Below, in pieces: positions 1-4,964 of a stretch of 5,467 nucleotides of DNA. The notes under the pieces are model-generated. The model was not told the origin of the DNA and ran no database searches. It saw nothing but the letters and a program-made list of their open reading frames with translations. How positions within the stretch are numbered: position 1 is the first letter of the stretch; every line of letters begins with the position of its first letter. The stretch covers positions 1 to 5,467 of the forward strand of contig CALFEW010001077.1 in assembly GCA_937958365.1 (NCBI GenBank). Direction: 5' to 3'. This stretch comes from an uncultured Chloroflexota bacterium. Lineage in GTDB: Bacteria; Chloroflexota; Anaerolineae; Promineifilales; Promineifilaceae. The position numbers and the translations under genes were made by a program.

Positions 1-240
1 GCGCGTTTGGCCTGGCACCTTTCCCGGCGCGTGTTTATGGTGTATTTGATGGTTCGGCAGCCCATCGAACGCCACGCGCTCATCGAAGCCGCGCTGCAAG
101 CCCCCTGGATAGAGGATTATGCGCCCCGCTGCGGTTTCAATAATCCGGTGGCTTTTGCCAATCAGCTCATTGACGATTTTATGCAGCGCGGCCTGGTGGT
201 GGTGGAAGACGGCCGTTTGCTCAGCAAAGTGGCGAAGTGA
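1..240 (+). CDS. 3' end of an unrecognised protein gene
   Basis: The reading frame is open from the first base of the window and ends at TGA 238-240, giving the last 79 residues of a protein whose start lies outside. An in-frame TTG at 7 and ATG at 37 exist but neither has a ribosome binding site, so I treat the piece as a C-terminus. The visible part has a basic and hydrophobic stretch (LSRRVFMVYLMVRQP), then probable helices (HALIEAALQAPW, NPVAFANQLIDDFMQ), then RGLVVVEDGRLL, which looks like a beta-hairpin. A helix-helix-hairpin order like this would suit a winged-helix-like fold, but I do not recognise the family and assign no function. The base composition matches the neighbouring genes, and one ACGGCCGT octamer lies at 209-216. 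The next gene on this strand, trpD, starts 193 bases later, so a shared operon is possible but not shown. Confidence 0.6.
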   Translation, partial: ARLAWHLSRRVFMVYLMVRQPIERHALIEAALQAPWIEDYAPRCGFNNPVAFANQLIDDFMQRGLVVVEDGRLLSKVAK

Positions 241-251
241 TGAGCCATTCC

Positions 252-277
252 TTTTCATCATCACCTTATGATAAAAT
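252..277 (+). promoter_or_regulatory. Weak -10-like element inside an imperfect inverted repeat
   Basis: TATGAT (267-272) and the overlapping TAAAAT (272-277) both resemble a sigma-70 -10 box, but no convincing -35 box lies at the right distance. The same stretch is an imperfect inverted repeat: TTTCATCAT (253-261) against ATGATAAAA (268-276), with one mismatch and a 6-base spacer. No T-tract follows on the + strand, so it is not an intrinsic terminator of the upstream gene. It is the best promoter candidate for the trp genes in this gap, and the symmetry could be an operator, but the support is thin. Confidence 0.25.
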
Positions 278-338
278 GAGCCTATGACAACCATTCAAAA
301 CTGGCCGTGCCACAGTGCAGGCGTTGCGATTGAATTGG

Positions 339-363
339 CCCGGTGTAGTGAATTTGCGCCGGG
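339..363 (+). repeat. Short hairpin in the trpD upstream region
   Basis: CCCGGTG (339-345) pairs with CGCCGGG (357-363) as a 7-bp stem with one G-U pair and an 11-base loop. No U-run follows, so it is not an intrinsic terminator. It lies 70 bases before the trpD start, and I cannot say whether it has a role. I see no T-box, tandem Trp codons or other known trp control element in this gap. Confidence 0.35.
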
Positions 364-421
364 TATTATTGATGGTTGACGAGCATCCCCCCACAGAAGT
401 TGAAGCGTAGCACGTGAAGCC

Positions 422-426
422 AGGAG
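422..426 (+). promoter_or_regulatory. Ribosome binding site of trpD
   Basis: AGGAG lies 7 bases before the ATG at 434. It fixes the trpD start and is the clearest Shine-Dalgarno sequence in the window. Confidence 0.85.
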
Positions 427-433
427 AATTTGT

Positions 434-1468
434 ATGCCCTTGAAAACCGCGATTGCCGAAGTGATTAACGGCCGTCACCTCACCTTCACCCAGGCCGAAG
501 CGGCCATGAACGTCATCATGAACGGCGAAGCCACCCCGGCGCAAATCGGCAGCTACCTGACGGCTCTGCGCATGAAGGGCGAAACCGTGGACGAAATCGC
601 CGGCAGCGCCCAATCCATGCGCGCCCACGTCGTCGCCGTGGCCGTGCCCGGTCTGGCTCCCGGCGACATGCTCGTGGATACCTGTGGCACCGGCGGCGAT
701 GGCAAACATACCTTCAACATTTCCACTACGGCCGCATTTGTGGTGGCCGGCGCCGGCGCAAAAGTAGCCAAACATGGCAACCGCGCCGCCAGCAGCAAAT
801 CCGGTTCCGCCGATGTGTTGCTGGCCCTGGGTGGCAATCTGGACCTGACTCCGGCGCAGGTGGCCGACTGCGTGGCCGAAGTAGGCATTGGCTTTTTGTA
901 CGCCGTTCACCATCACCCGGCCATGCGTTTTGCGATTGGGCCGCGCCGGGAAATCGGCCAGCGTACCATCTTCAACCTCCTGGGACCGCTCACCAATCCC
1001 GCCGGGGCGACGCACCAATTGATTGGCGTGTACAGCCCGGCACTGACGGAACCGTTAACGGCCGTATTGGGCAAATTGGGCAGCAAGGCCGCTTATGTGG
1101 TCCACGGCGCAGATGGCTTGGATGAGCTTTCGACCACCGGCGTCAACCGCGTCAGCTATCTGCGGGATGGCGTCGTGCATACCCGCGAATTGGACCCGCA
1201 GGCGTTGGGCCTGGCGCGGGCGACCATTGACGACATGCTGGGCGGGACGCCGCAAGAAAACGCCCAAATCACCCGCGCCATCCTCAGCGGCCAGGACCGG
1301 GGGCCGCGCCGCGACATCGTCCTGCTGAATGCCGCTGCCGCTCTGAGCGTAGCCGACGACGACCTGGCTGTGGGTCTGGCAAAAGCGCGTGACTGTATTG
1401 ATAACGGCCGTGCCCTGGCAACCCTGGAAGCATGGATAACCAAAACGAACAGCTTTACTCGAGATTAG
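434..1468 (+). CDS. trpD: Anthranilate phosphoribosyltransferase
   Basis: TrpD transfers the phosphoribosyl group of PRPP to anthranilate, the second step from chorismate to tryptophan, in the cytoplasm. The 344-residue protein has the family's usual length. An all-alpha N-terminal part (about 1-70) leads into the nucleoside phosphoribosyltransferase core. The PRPP-binding loop CGTGGDG is at 84-90, followed by NISTTAA at 95-101 and KHGNRAASS at 113-121. HHHPAMRFA (159-167) and RREIGQRT...NLLGPLTNP (171-189) form the anthranilate side. DGLDELS (227-233) carries the acidic pair D230-E231 that binds magnesium in this family. No key residue is missing. The start at ATG 434 is set by AGGAG at 422-426. 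The last codons run into a heptamer repeat that supplies the TAG stop, so the tail ITKTNSFTRD may be poorly conserved. trpC begins 29 bases downstream, and the two are probably one transcript. ACGGCCGT occurs at 468, 1058 and 1404. Confidence 0.97.
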   Translation: MPLKTAIAEVINGRHLTFTQAEAAMNVIMNGEATPAQIGSYLTALRMKGETVDEIAGSAQSMRAHVVAVAVPGLAPGDMLVDTCGTGGDGKHTFNISTTAAFVVAGAGAKVAKHGNRAASSKSGSADVLLALGGNLDLTPAQVADCVAEVGIGFLYAVHHHPAMRFAIGPRREIGQRTIFNLLGPLTNPAGATHQLIGVYSPALTEPLTAVLGKLGSKAAYVVHGADGLDELSTTGVNRVSYLRDGVVHTRELDPQALGLARATIDDMLGGTPQENAQITRAILSGQDRGPRRDIVLLNAAAALSVADDDLAVGLAKARDCIDNGRALATLEAWITKTNSFTRD

Positions 1469-1497
1469 AGATTAGTGATTAGAGACTGGGGATTCAA
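1463..1497 (+). repeat. Five consecutive GATTAGA-type heptamers at the trpD-trpC junction
   Basis: The junction divides exactly into five heptamers: GATTAGA (1463), GATTAGT (1470), GATTAGA (1477), GACTGGG (1484) and GATTCAA (1491). The first three differ at one position; the last two are degenerate and keep only GA-T. The array begins in the penultimate codon of trpD, supplies its TAG stop (1466-1468) and ends on the base before the trpC TTG codon. Because the unit is 7 bases long, the three TAG triplets (1466, 1473, 1480) fall in all three frames. The GGGG at 1488-1491 is the only Shine-Dalgarno-like sequence before trpC. The repeat is seen directly; its origin and role are unknown. Confidence 0.8.
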
Positions 1498-2325
1498 TTG
1501 AGCGTAACCAATGTAGCCAAACGCCGAGGGACCATCCTCGATGAAATTATGACTTTCCACCGGGAGAATTTGCCCAAGGTGATGCGCGCTGTGCCCTTAG
1601 AGAACGTGCGCGCCTTCGCCATGACTGCGCCGCCGCCCAATGATTTTGATGCCGCGCTGCGTAAGCCGGGCGTTTCCCTCATCGCTGAATGCAAAAAAGC
1701 GTCACCGAGCAAGGGACTGTTGGTTTCCAAGTACAATCCGGTGTTTCTGGCGCGGGCTTATGTGCAAGGCGGGGCGCGAGCGATTTCTGTACTCACCGAC
1801 GGCCGTCACTTTCAAGGTTCCCTGGAACACCTGCGCGATGTCCGCCAGTCGGTCGGTTCGCAGAAAATCCCGGTGCTGCGCAAGGATTTCATCTTCCATC
1901 CGTATCAGGTCTATGAGGCGCGGGCCGCCGGGGCGGATGCCATCTTGCTGATAGCGGCTGTTCTCGGCGAAACCGACCTGCGTGACTTGCTGAGTCTGAC
2001 GCACCAACTGGGCATGAATGCCCTGGTGGAAGTGCATACCGAAGCCGAACTGACGAAGGCGCTGTCGGTAGGACCGCGCATTATCGGTGTGAACAACCGC
2101 AATTTGCAGACGTTTGAAGTAGATTTTGCCAATACTGCGCGATTGCGCCAACTGATCCCTGAGGGGGTGGCGGTGGTGGCGGAAAGTGGGCTGAAAACGG
2201 CCGTAGACGTGCGCGCCATGCGCGACATGGGCGTGGATGCGATTTTAGTGGGCGAAACCCTGGTAAAGAGCAAAGACCTGGTTGCCACCGTTAAAAGCCT
2301 GGTCGCCGCCGGTTCACCCCGCTAA
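1498..2325 (+). CDS. trpC: Indole-3-glycerol phosphate synthase
   Basis: TrpC closes the indole ring: it converts the carboxyphenylamino-deoxyribulose phosphate made after TrpD and TrpF into indole-3-glycerol phosphate, with loss of CO2 and water. It is a cytoplasmic TIM-barrel enzyme. The 275-residue protein matches the monofunctional type, with no fused TrpF domain. All catalytic positions known for the family are present: E64 and K66 in ECKKASPSKG (64-73), K129 in LRKDFI (127-132), E178 in ALVEVH (175-180), N199 in GVNNRNL (197-203), and E229-S230 in VAES (227-230). SVLTD (97-101) is also typical. The start is the rare codon TTG at 1498: an in-frame TAG at 1480 blocks anything earlier, and the next ATG (1549) would cut into the ILDEI helix normally found at the N-terminus. 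The ribosome binding site is weak (GGGG, 1488-1491), which suggests modest initiation or coupling to trpD. No terminator follows. Confidence 0.96.
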   Translation: MSVTNVAKRRGTILDEIMTFHRENLPKVMRAVPLENVRAFAMTAPPPNDFDAALRKPGVSLIAECKKASPSKGLLVSKYNPVFLARAYVQGGARAISVLTDGRHFQGSLEHLRDVRQSVGSQKIPVLRKDFIFHPYQVYEARAAGADAILLIAAVLGETDLRDLLSLTHQLGMNALVEVHTEAELTKALSVGPRIIGVNNRNLQTFEVDFANTARLRQLIPEGVAVVAESGLKTAVDVRAMRDMGVDAILVGETLVKSKDLVATVKSLVAAGSPR

Positions 2326-2344
2326 TTTGGCGTATCAGGCGATT

Positions 2345-2373
2345 TTGATAAGAAGTCTCAATTCCGCTAAAAT
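2345..2373 (+). promoter_or_regulatory. Sigma-70-type promoter of the Fur-family gene
   Basis: TTGATA (2345-2350) and TAAAAT (2368-2373) are separated by exactly 17 bases, and each box has one to two mismatches to the consensus. This predicts a transcript start near 2380, only a few bases before the ATG at 2384 and downstream of the GGGAG at 2374-2378. If this promoter is used, that ribosome binding site would not be on the message. The regulator would then be translated leaderless or from GTG 2399. Read-through from trpC is an alternative, since no terminator lies between them. Confidence 0.55.
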
Positions 2374-2383
2374 GGGAGCTATT

Positions 2384-2809
2384 ATGGAAGAGCAACTCGT
2401 GCAACTTAGTTCGGCATTGGCCGGACACGGCCATCGGCTCACCTCAGCCCGGCGGGCGATTCTGGCGGCGCTGGTCACTTGCGGCGGCCACGTTACCGCC
2501 GACGATCTGGTGGAGCGCGTGCATCAGCAGGCTCCCAACGTCGGCCGCATGACGGTATATCGCACGCTGGAATTGTTGTGTCAGCTTAACCTCATTCGTC
2601 CGGTATACCAGGGCACCGGCGCGGCCCATTTTATCTTGCTGCATCACGGCCATCATCATCATTTGATTTGCGGCGTCTGCAATCAGGTCATTGAGTTTGA
2701 TGATTGTGTATTGGCGGGTATCGAAGAGGTCGTCGGCCAGCGCTTTAACTTTGACGTTCAGGGGCATTTGCTGGAATTTTATGGCCTGTGCGAAAATTGC
2801 CGAAACTGA
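2384..2809 (+). CDS. Fur-family metal-responsive transcriptional regulator
   Basis: This is a Fur/Zur/PerR-type repressor, a dimeric cytoplasmic protein that binds operators when loaded with metal or, in PerR, until oxidised. The 141 residues are typical in length. The N-terminal winged helix spans about 10-82: RLTSARRAILAAL (18-30) and the recognition-helix segment NVGRMTVYRTLELL (52-65). The C-terminal dimerisation and metal domain has a histidine-rich stretch (HHGHHHH, 87-93), CGVC (96-99) and CENC (136-139). The two CxxC pairs form the structural zinc site in many members. GHLLEFYGLC (127-136) is also a family hallmark. Which metal it senses cannot be read safely; the His-rich hinge would suit Zur or Fur. 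Start choice: ATG 2384 has GGGAG 5 bases upstream. ATG 2372 (four residues longer) and GTG 2399 (136 residues, preceded by GGAAGAG) are possible. The open frame extends further back into trpC but has no family similarity there. Confidence 0.94.
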   Translation: MEEQLVQLSSALAGHGHRLTSARRAILAALVTCGGHVTADDLVERVHQQAPNVGRMTVYRTLELLCQLNLIRPVYQGTGAAHFILLHHGHHHHLICGVCNQVIEFDDCVLAGIEEVVGQRFNFDVQGHLLEFYGLCENCRN

Positions 2810-2858
2810 TTCCCCTCATCACAGTGGCGGATAACACCAGTCCCGATTGATTTGTATA

Positions 2859-2890
2859 GACTACAAGAGCCTTTGCGGCGTTTTGTAGTC
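2859..2890 (+). repeat. Strong hairpin after the Fur-family gene
   Basis: GACTACAAGA (2859-2868) pairs with TTTTGTAGTC (2881-2890) as ten pairs, one of them G-U. GCC (2869-2871) continues the stem with GGC (2877-2879) after a single bulged G, leaving a 5-base loop. No T-tract follows on either strand, so it is not a classical intrinsic terminator. It begins 49 bases after the regulator's stop codon and could protect the 3' end of that message or be a protein-binding site. The inverted repeat is certain; its role is not known. Confidence 0.6.
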
Positions 2891-2891
2891 A

Positions 2892-2938
2892 TTGGCGATA
2901 TTGCCCTTCGCGCCAGATCGGCATAAAATGATCGCCAA
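2892..2938. promoter_or_regulatory. 8-bp inverted repeat flanking the permease promoter (candidate operator)
   Basis: TTGGCGAT (2892-2899) is a perfect inverted copy of ATCGCCAA (2931-2938), with 31 bases between them. The promoter-like element at 2901-2929 fits inside: the left arm stops one base before the -35 box, and the right arm starts one base after the -10 box and covers the expected transcript start. This is the placement expected of paired repressor sites. A related sequence, TTGGCGTAT (2327-2335), lies 9 bases upstream of the -35 box of the Fur-family gene. The binding protein is unknown; the adjacent Fur-family protein is only a guess, since the arms do not look like an AT-rich Fur box. 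Confidence 0.45.
2901..2929 (+). promoter_or_regulatory. Sigma-70-type promoter for the SulP gene
   Basis: TTGCCC (2901-2906) and TAAAAT (2924-2929) are 17 bases apart, matching the consensus at 4/6 and 5/6 positions. The expected transcript start is near 2936, which would give the permease message a leader of about 114 bases containing the hairpin terminator at 2974-2998. A weaker alternative after that terminator, TGGACA (3000-3005) and CAAAAT (3021-3026), has only a 15-base spacer. Confidence 0.5.
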
Positions 2939-2973
2939 GACGACCCGACAGATGCCCAATTTGTTAACGATAT

Positions 2974-2998
2974 GACATACCACCGGTATGTCTTTTTT
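2974..2998 (+). terminator. Intrinsic terminator upstream of the SulP gene (possible attenuator)
   Basis: GACATACC (2974-2981) pairs perfectly with GGTATGTC (2985-2992) around the 3-base loop ACC, and six Ts follow directly (2993-2998). It is a textbook rho-independent terminator on the + strand. It lies 165 bases after the Fur-family gene but only 51 bases before the SulP start. It may simply end the regulator transcript, or attenuate a permease transcript begun at the promoter near 2901-2929. An upstream segment, GACAGATGCC (2947-2956), could pair with its right arm as a competing structure. Confidence 0.8.
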
Positions 2999-3038
2999 GT
3001 GGACAGCGTGCCGGACGCCCCAAAATCCGATTGACGAT

Positions 3039-3044
3039 AAGAGG
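3039..3044 (+). promoter_or_regulatory. Ribosome binding site of the SulP gene
   Basis: AAGAGG precedes two adjacent ATG codons, at 3050 (5-base spacing) and 3053 (8-base spacing). The spacing slightly favours the second, so the protein may begin MIQEW rather than MMIQEW. Confidence 0.65.
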
Positions 3045-3049
3045 TTTTC

Positions 3050-4816
3050 ATGATGATTCAAGAATGGCCGCGCATGTGGCGGCGAGAGTTTGCCGGTTAT
3101 AACAGGTCCACGCTGCAAAAAGATGTGTTGGCGGGCATTACGGTGGCGGCGGTGGCCCTGCCGCTGGCGTTGGCGTTTGGCGTCGCTTCTGGGGCAGATG
3201 CGGCGGCGGGATTGGTAACGGCCGTTCTCGCTGGCGTCGTCATTGGCTTATTGGGCGGCGCGCCTTACCAGATTTCCGGTCCAACCGGGGCCATGTCGGC
3301 CGTGCTGATCGTCCTGGTCAGCCGCTATGGCTTGCAAGGCATGTGGTTAGCCGCACTGTTGGCCGGGATCATGCTCACCCTCCTGGGCATTTTCCGCCTG
3401 GGGCGCGTCGTTGCCCTCATTCCCAGCCCTGTTATCTCCGGCTTCACCAGCGGCATTGCCATCATCATCGCCCTGGGGCAGCTCGATAACTTCCTGGGTG
3501 TCAAAACCCCAGCCGCCGAAAATGTCATCGAGAAGCTGCGCTATTACGTCGAAAACGGCGTCAACCCCAACCCCCAGGCCATGATCCTGGCCCTGCTTGT
3601 CATGGGCGTGATGATCGTCTGGCCCCGTTTCAAGTTTGGGCAGCGCGTCCCCGGCTCCCTGGTGGGCATAATCCTGGCGACGGTGATCGCCGTCGTGGCC
3701 CATTGGGATGTCCCGGTGATTGGGGCGATTCCGCGCACCATCTTGCTGGAAAACCGGCTCAGCCTCACCCAAATCCCCTGGTCGGATTTGAGCAATCTCA
3801 TCGTACCGGCCATGTCCATTGCCGCCCTGGGAGCCATCGAAAGCCTGCTCTGCGGCGCGGTAGCCGGCAATATGACCGGCATCCGCCTGAACAATAACCT
3901 GGAATTGATCGCTCAGGGCGTGGGCAACATGCTGATCCCGCTGTTTGGCGGCGTGCCAGCGACGGCGGCCATCGCCCGCACCAGCGTCAACATCAAGAGC
4001 GGCGGCGTCACGCGAGTGGTACCGATTTTGCATGGGGTGGTTTTGCTGTTGGCGGCGCTGCTGCTGGCCGGAATAATCGGCCGGGTTCCATTGGCGGCGT
4101 TGGCCGGTGTGTTGTTGGTCACGGCCTGGCGTATGAACGAGTGGCACACCATCCGCTTTTACTTCAGCCATCGCCTGAGACATGCCATCATTGCCTTTGC
4201 TATCACCCTGGTGGCCACGGTGGTGCTGGACCTGACGCAGGCCATTTTGATTGGCTTTGGCATCAGTACGCTTATTTTTATGGCGCAGATGAGCGAACTG
4301 CAAATATCGCGCAAACCGGTGGAGGTAGAGCGGCTGACGGAATTGGGCCAACAATTTGTCTTTCCGGGGTATGACGTGGCGGTTTATTATCTCAGTGGAC
4401 CGCTCTTTTTTGCGGCTGCCCGGCGCTTGCTGGAGTTTGTGGAAAGCCACGACGAACCGGGAGCGACCCTCATTTTGTCTATGCGGGGCGTGCCGCTGAT
4501 TGACGCTACTGGCGTAGAAGTGATTCGGGAGTTGGTACAGCGGCAGCGGCAGGGTGGCGGCGACGTGCTGCTGTCTTCGATGGATGATCGGGTACGGCTG
4601 TTGTTGGAGCGGGCTGATGTGCTGACCGAATTGGGGCTGGACCACGTCTTTTGGAGTGCGGATAAGGCCATTGCGGCGTTGGGCGCGGTGGCGGTGGGGG
4701 AAGAGGTAACGGCCGTTCCCGAAGCGCCTATCATGGAATCCATTATGATCGCTCCCTTTGCCGAAAAGATGGAAAAAGGGAGCAATGTGGCGCATGGTTC
4801 TCAAGAAGTTCCATAA
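3050..4816 (+). CDS. SulP-family inorganic anion permease with STAS domain
   Basis: This is a cytoplasmic-membrane secondary transporter of the SulP (SLC26-type) family, whose members carry sulfate, bicarbonate or dicarboxylates. At 588 residues it has the usual length. About 13 hydrophobic segments are visible between residues 26 and 411, for example 26-45, 96-115, 127-145, 175-191, 323-343 and 396-411. Family marks are ALPLALAFGVASGA (36-49), QISGPTGAMSAV (74-85), AIESLLCGAVAG (262-273) with conserved E264, LELIAQGVGN (284-293) and GGVPATAAIART (300-311). The cytoplasmic STAS domain covers about 440-545. Its usual phosphorylatable Asp-Ser-Ser-Gly is DATG (485-488), which lacks the first serine, as in many SulP proteins. 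A 43-residue tail follows. The early ALPLALAFGVASGA segment resembles the BicA bicarbonate group, but substrate cannot be assigned from sequence; no cysteine-synthesis gene or carbonic anhydrase is adjacent. It is transcribed alone, between terminators at 2974-2998 and 4902-4938. Confidence 0.95.
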   Translation: MMIQEWPRMWRREFAGYNRSTLQKDVLAGITVAAVALPLALAFGVASGADAAAGLVTAVLAGVVIGLLGGAPYQISGPTGAMSAVLIVLVSRYGLQGMWLAALLAGIMLTLLGIFRLGRVVALIPSPVISGFTSGIAIIIALGQLDNFLGVKTPAAENVIEKLRYYVENGVNPNPQAMILALLVMGVMIVWPRFKFGQRVPGSLVGIILATVIAVVAHWDVPVIGAIPRTILLENRLSLTQIPWSDLSNLIVPAMSIAALGAIESLLCGAVAGNMTGIRLNNNLELIAQGVGNMLIPLFGGVPATAAIARTSVNIKSGGVTRVVPILHGVVLLLAALLLAGIIGRVPLAALAGVLLVTAWRMNEWHTIRFYFSHRLRHAIIAFAITLVATVVLDLTQAILIGFGISTLIFMAQMSELQISRKPVEVERLTELGQQFVFPGYDVAVYYLSGPLFFAAARRLLEFVESHDEPGATLILSMRGVPLIDATGVEVIRELVQRQRQGGGDVLLSSMDDRVRLLLERADVLTELGLDHVFWSADKAIAALGAVAVGEEVTAVPEAPIMESIMIAPFAEKMEKGSNVAHGSQEVP

Positions 4817-4841
4817 ACGTGACGCACTGGCTTAGATTGGC

Positions 4842-4857
4842 GGTTGGTTGGTTGGTT
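4842..4857 (+). repeat. Four tandem GGTT units
   Basis: GGTT is repeated four times without interruption in the gap between the convergent genes, 25 bases after the SulP stop codon. It is a simple-sequence repeat outside coding sequence and no function is suggested. Confidence 0.7.
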
Positions 4858-4901
4858 CCCGGACACTGACAAACAAACGTCACGCTCTACCACAAGGCGC
4901 G

Positions 4902-4938
4902 AAAAAAGGGCGACCCGGCACATAGGACGCCCTTTTTT
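4902..4938. terminator. Bidirectional intrinsic terminator between convergent genes
   Basis: AAAAAAGGGCG (4902-4912) pairs perfectly with CGCCCTTTTTT (4928-4938) around a 15-base loop. The GC part is 5 bp and is bordered by an A-run on one side and a T-run on the other, so it works in either direction. It sits 85 bases after the SulP stop (+ strand) and 26 bases beyond the stop of the SH3b gene (- strand), as expected for a shared terminator. Confidence 0.9.
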
Positions 4939-4964
4939 CTTCTACATGGCAAAAGTCGTAACTA

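Noticed and set aside
376..404. TTGACG at 376-381 as a -35 box for trpD.
   Set aside because: No -10-like sequence lies 16-19 bases downstream (the bases there read GTTGAA).
266..1018. A 250-codon open frame on the - strand, across trpD and its upstream gap.
   Set aside because: It is antisense to a gene with complete family motifs, its composition is what TrpD codons give on the other strand, and it shows no domain.
2282..2383. An N-terminal extension of the Fur-family protein from TTG 2282.
   Set aside because: It overlaps the 3' end of trpC, has no family similarity and spans the promoter; starts at 2384 or 2399 fit the family length.
2974..2992. The perfect palindrome GACATACC/GGTATGTC as a Fur-type operator.
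   Set aside because: The directly following run of six Ts and the 3-base loop make an intrinsic terminator the simpler reading, and it lies downstream of the best promoter. A double role is not excluded.
3031..3036. TTGACG just before the SulP start as a -35 box.
   Set aside because: A transcript from it would begin inside the coding sequence, after the ribosome binding site and start codon.
3347..4804. A 485-codon open frame on the - strand, inside the SulP gene.
   Set aside because: Its His/Gln/Asp-rich low-complexity product is the usual shadow of a GC-rich membrane-protein gene; it has no recognisable domain or ribosome binding site.
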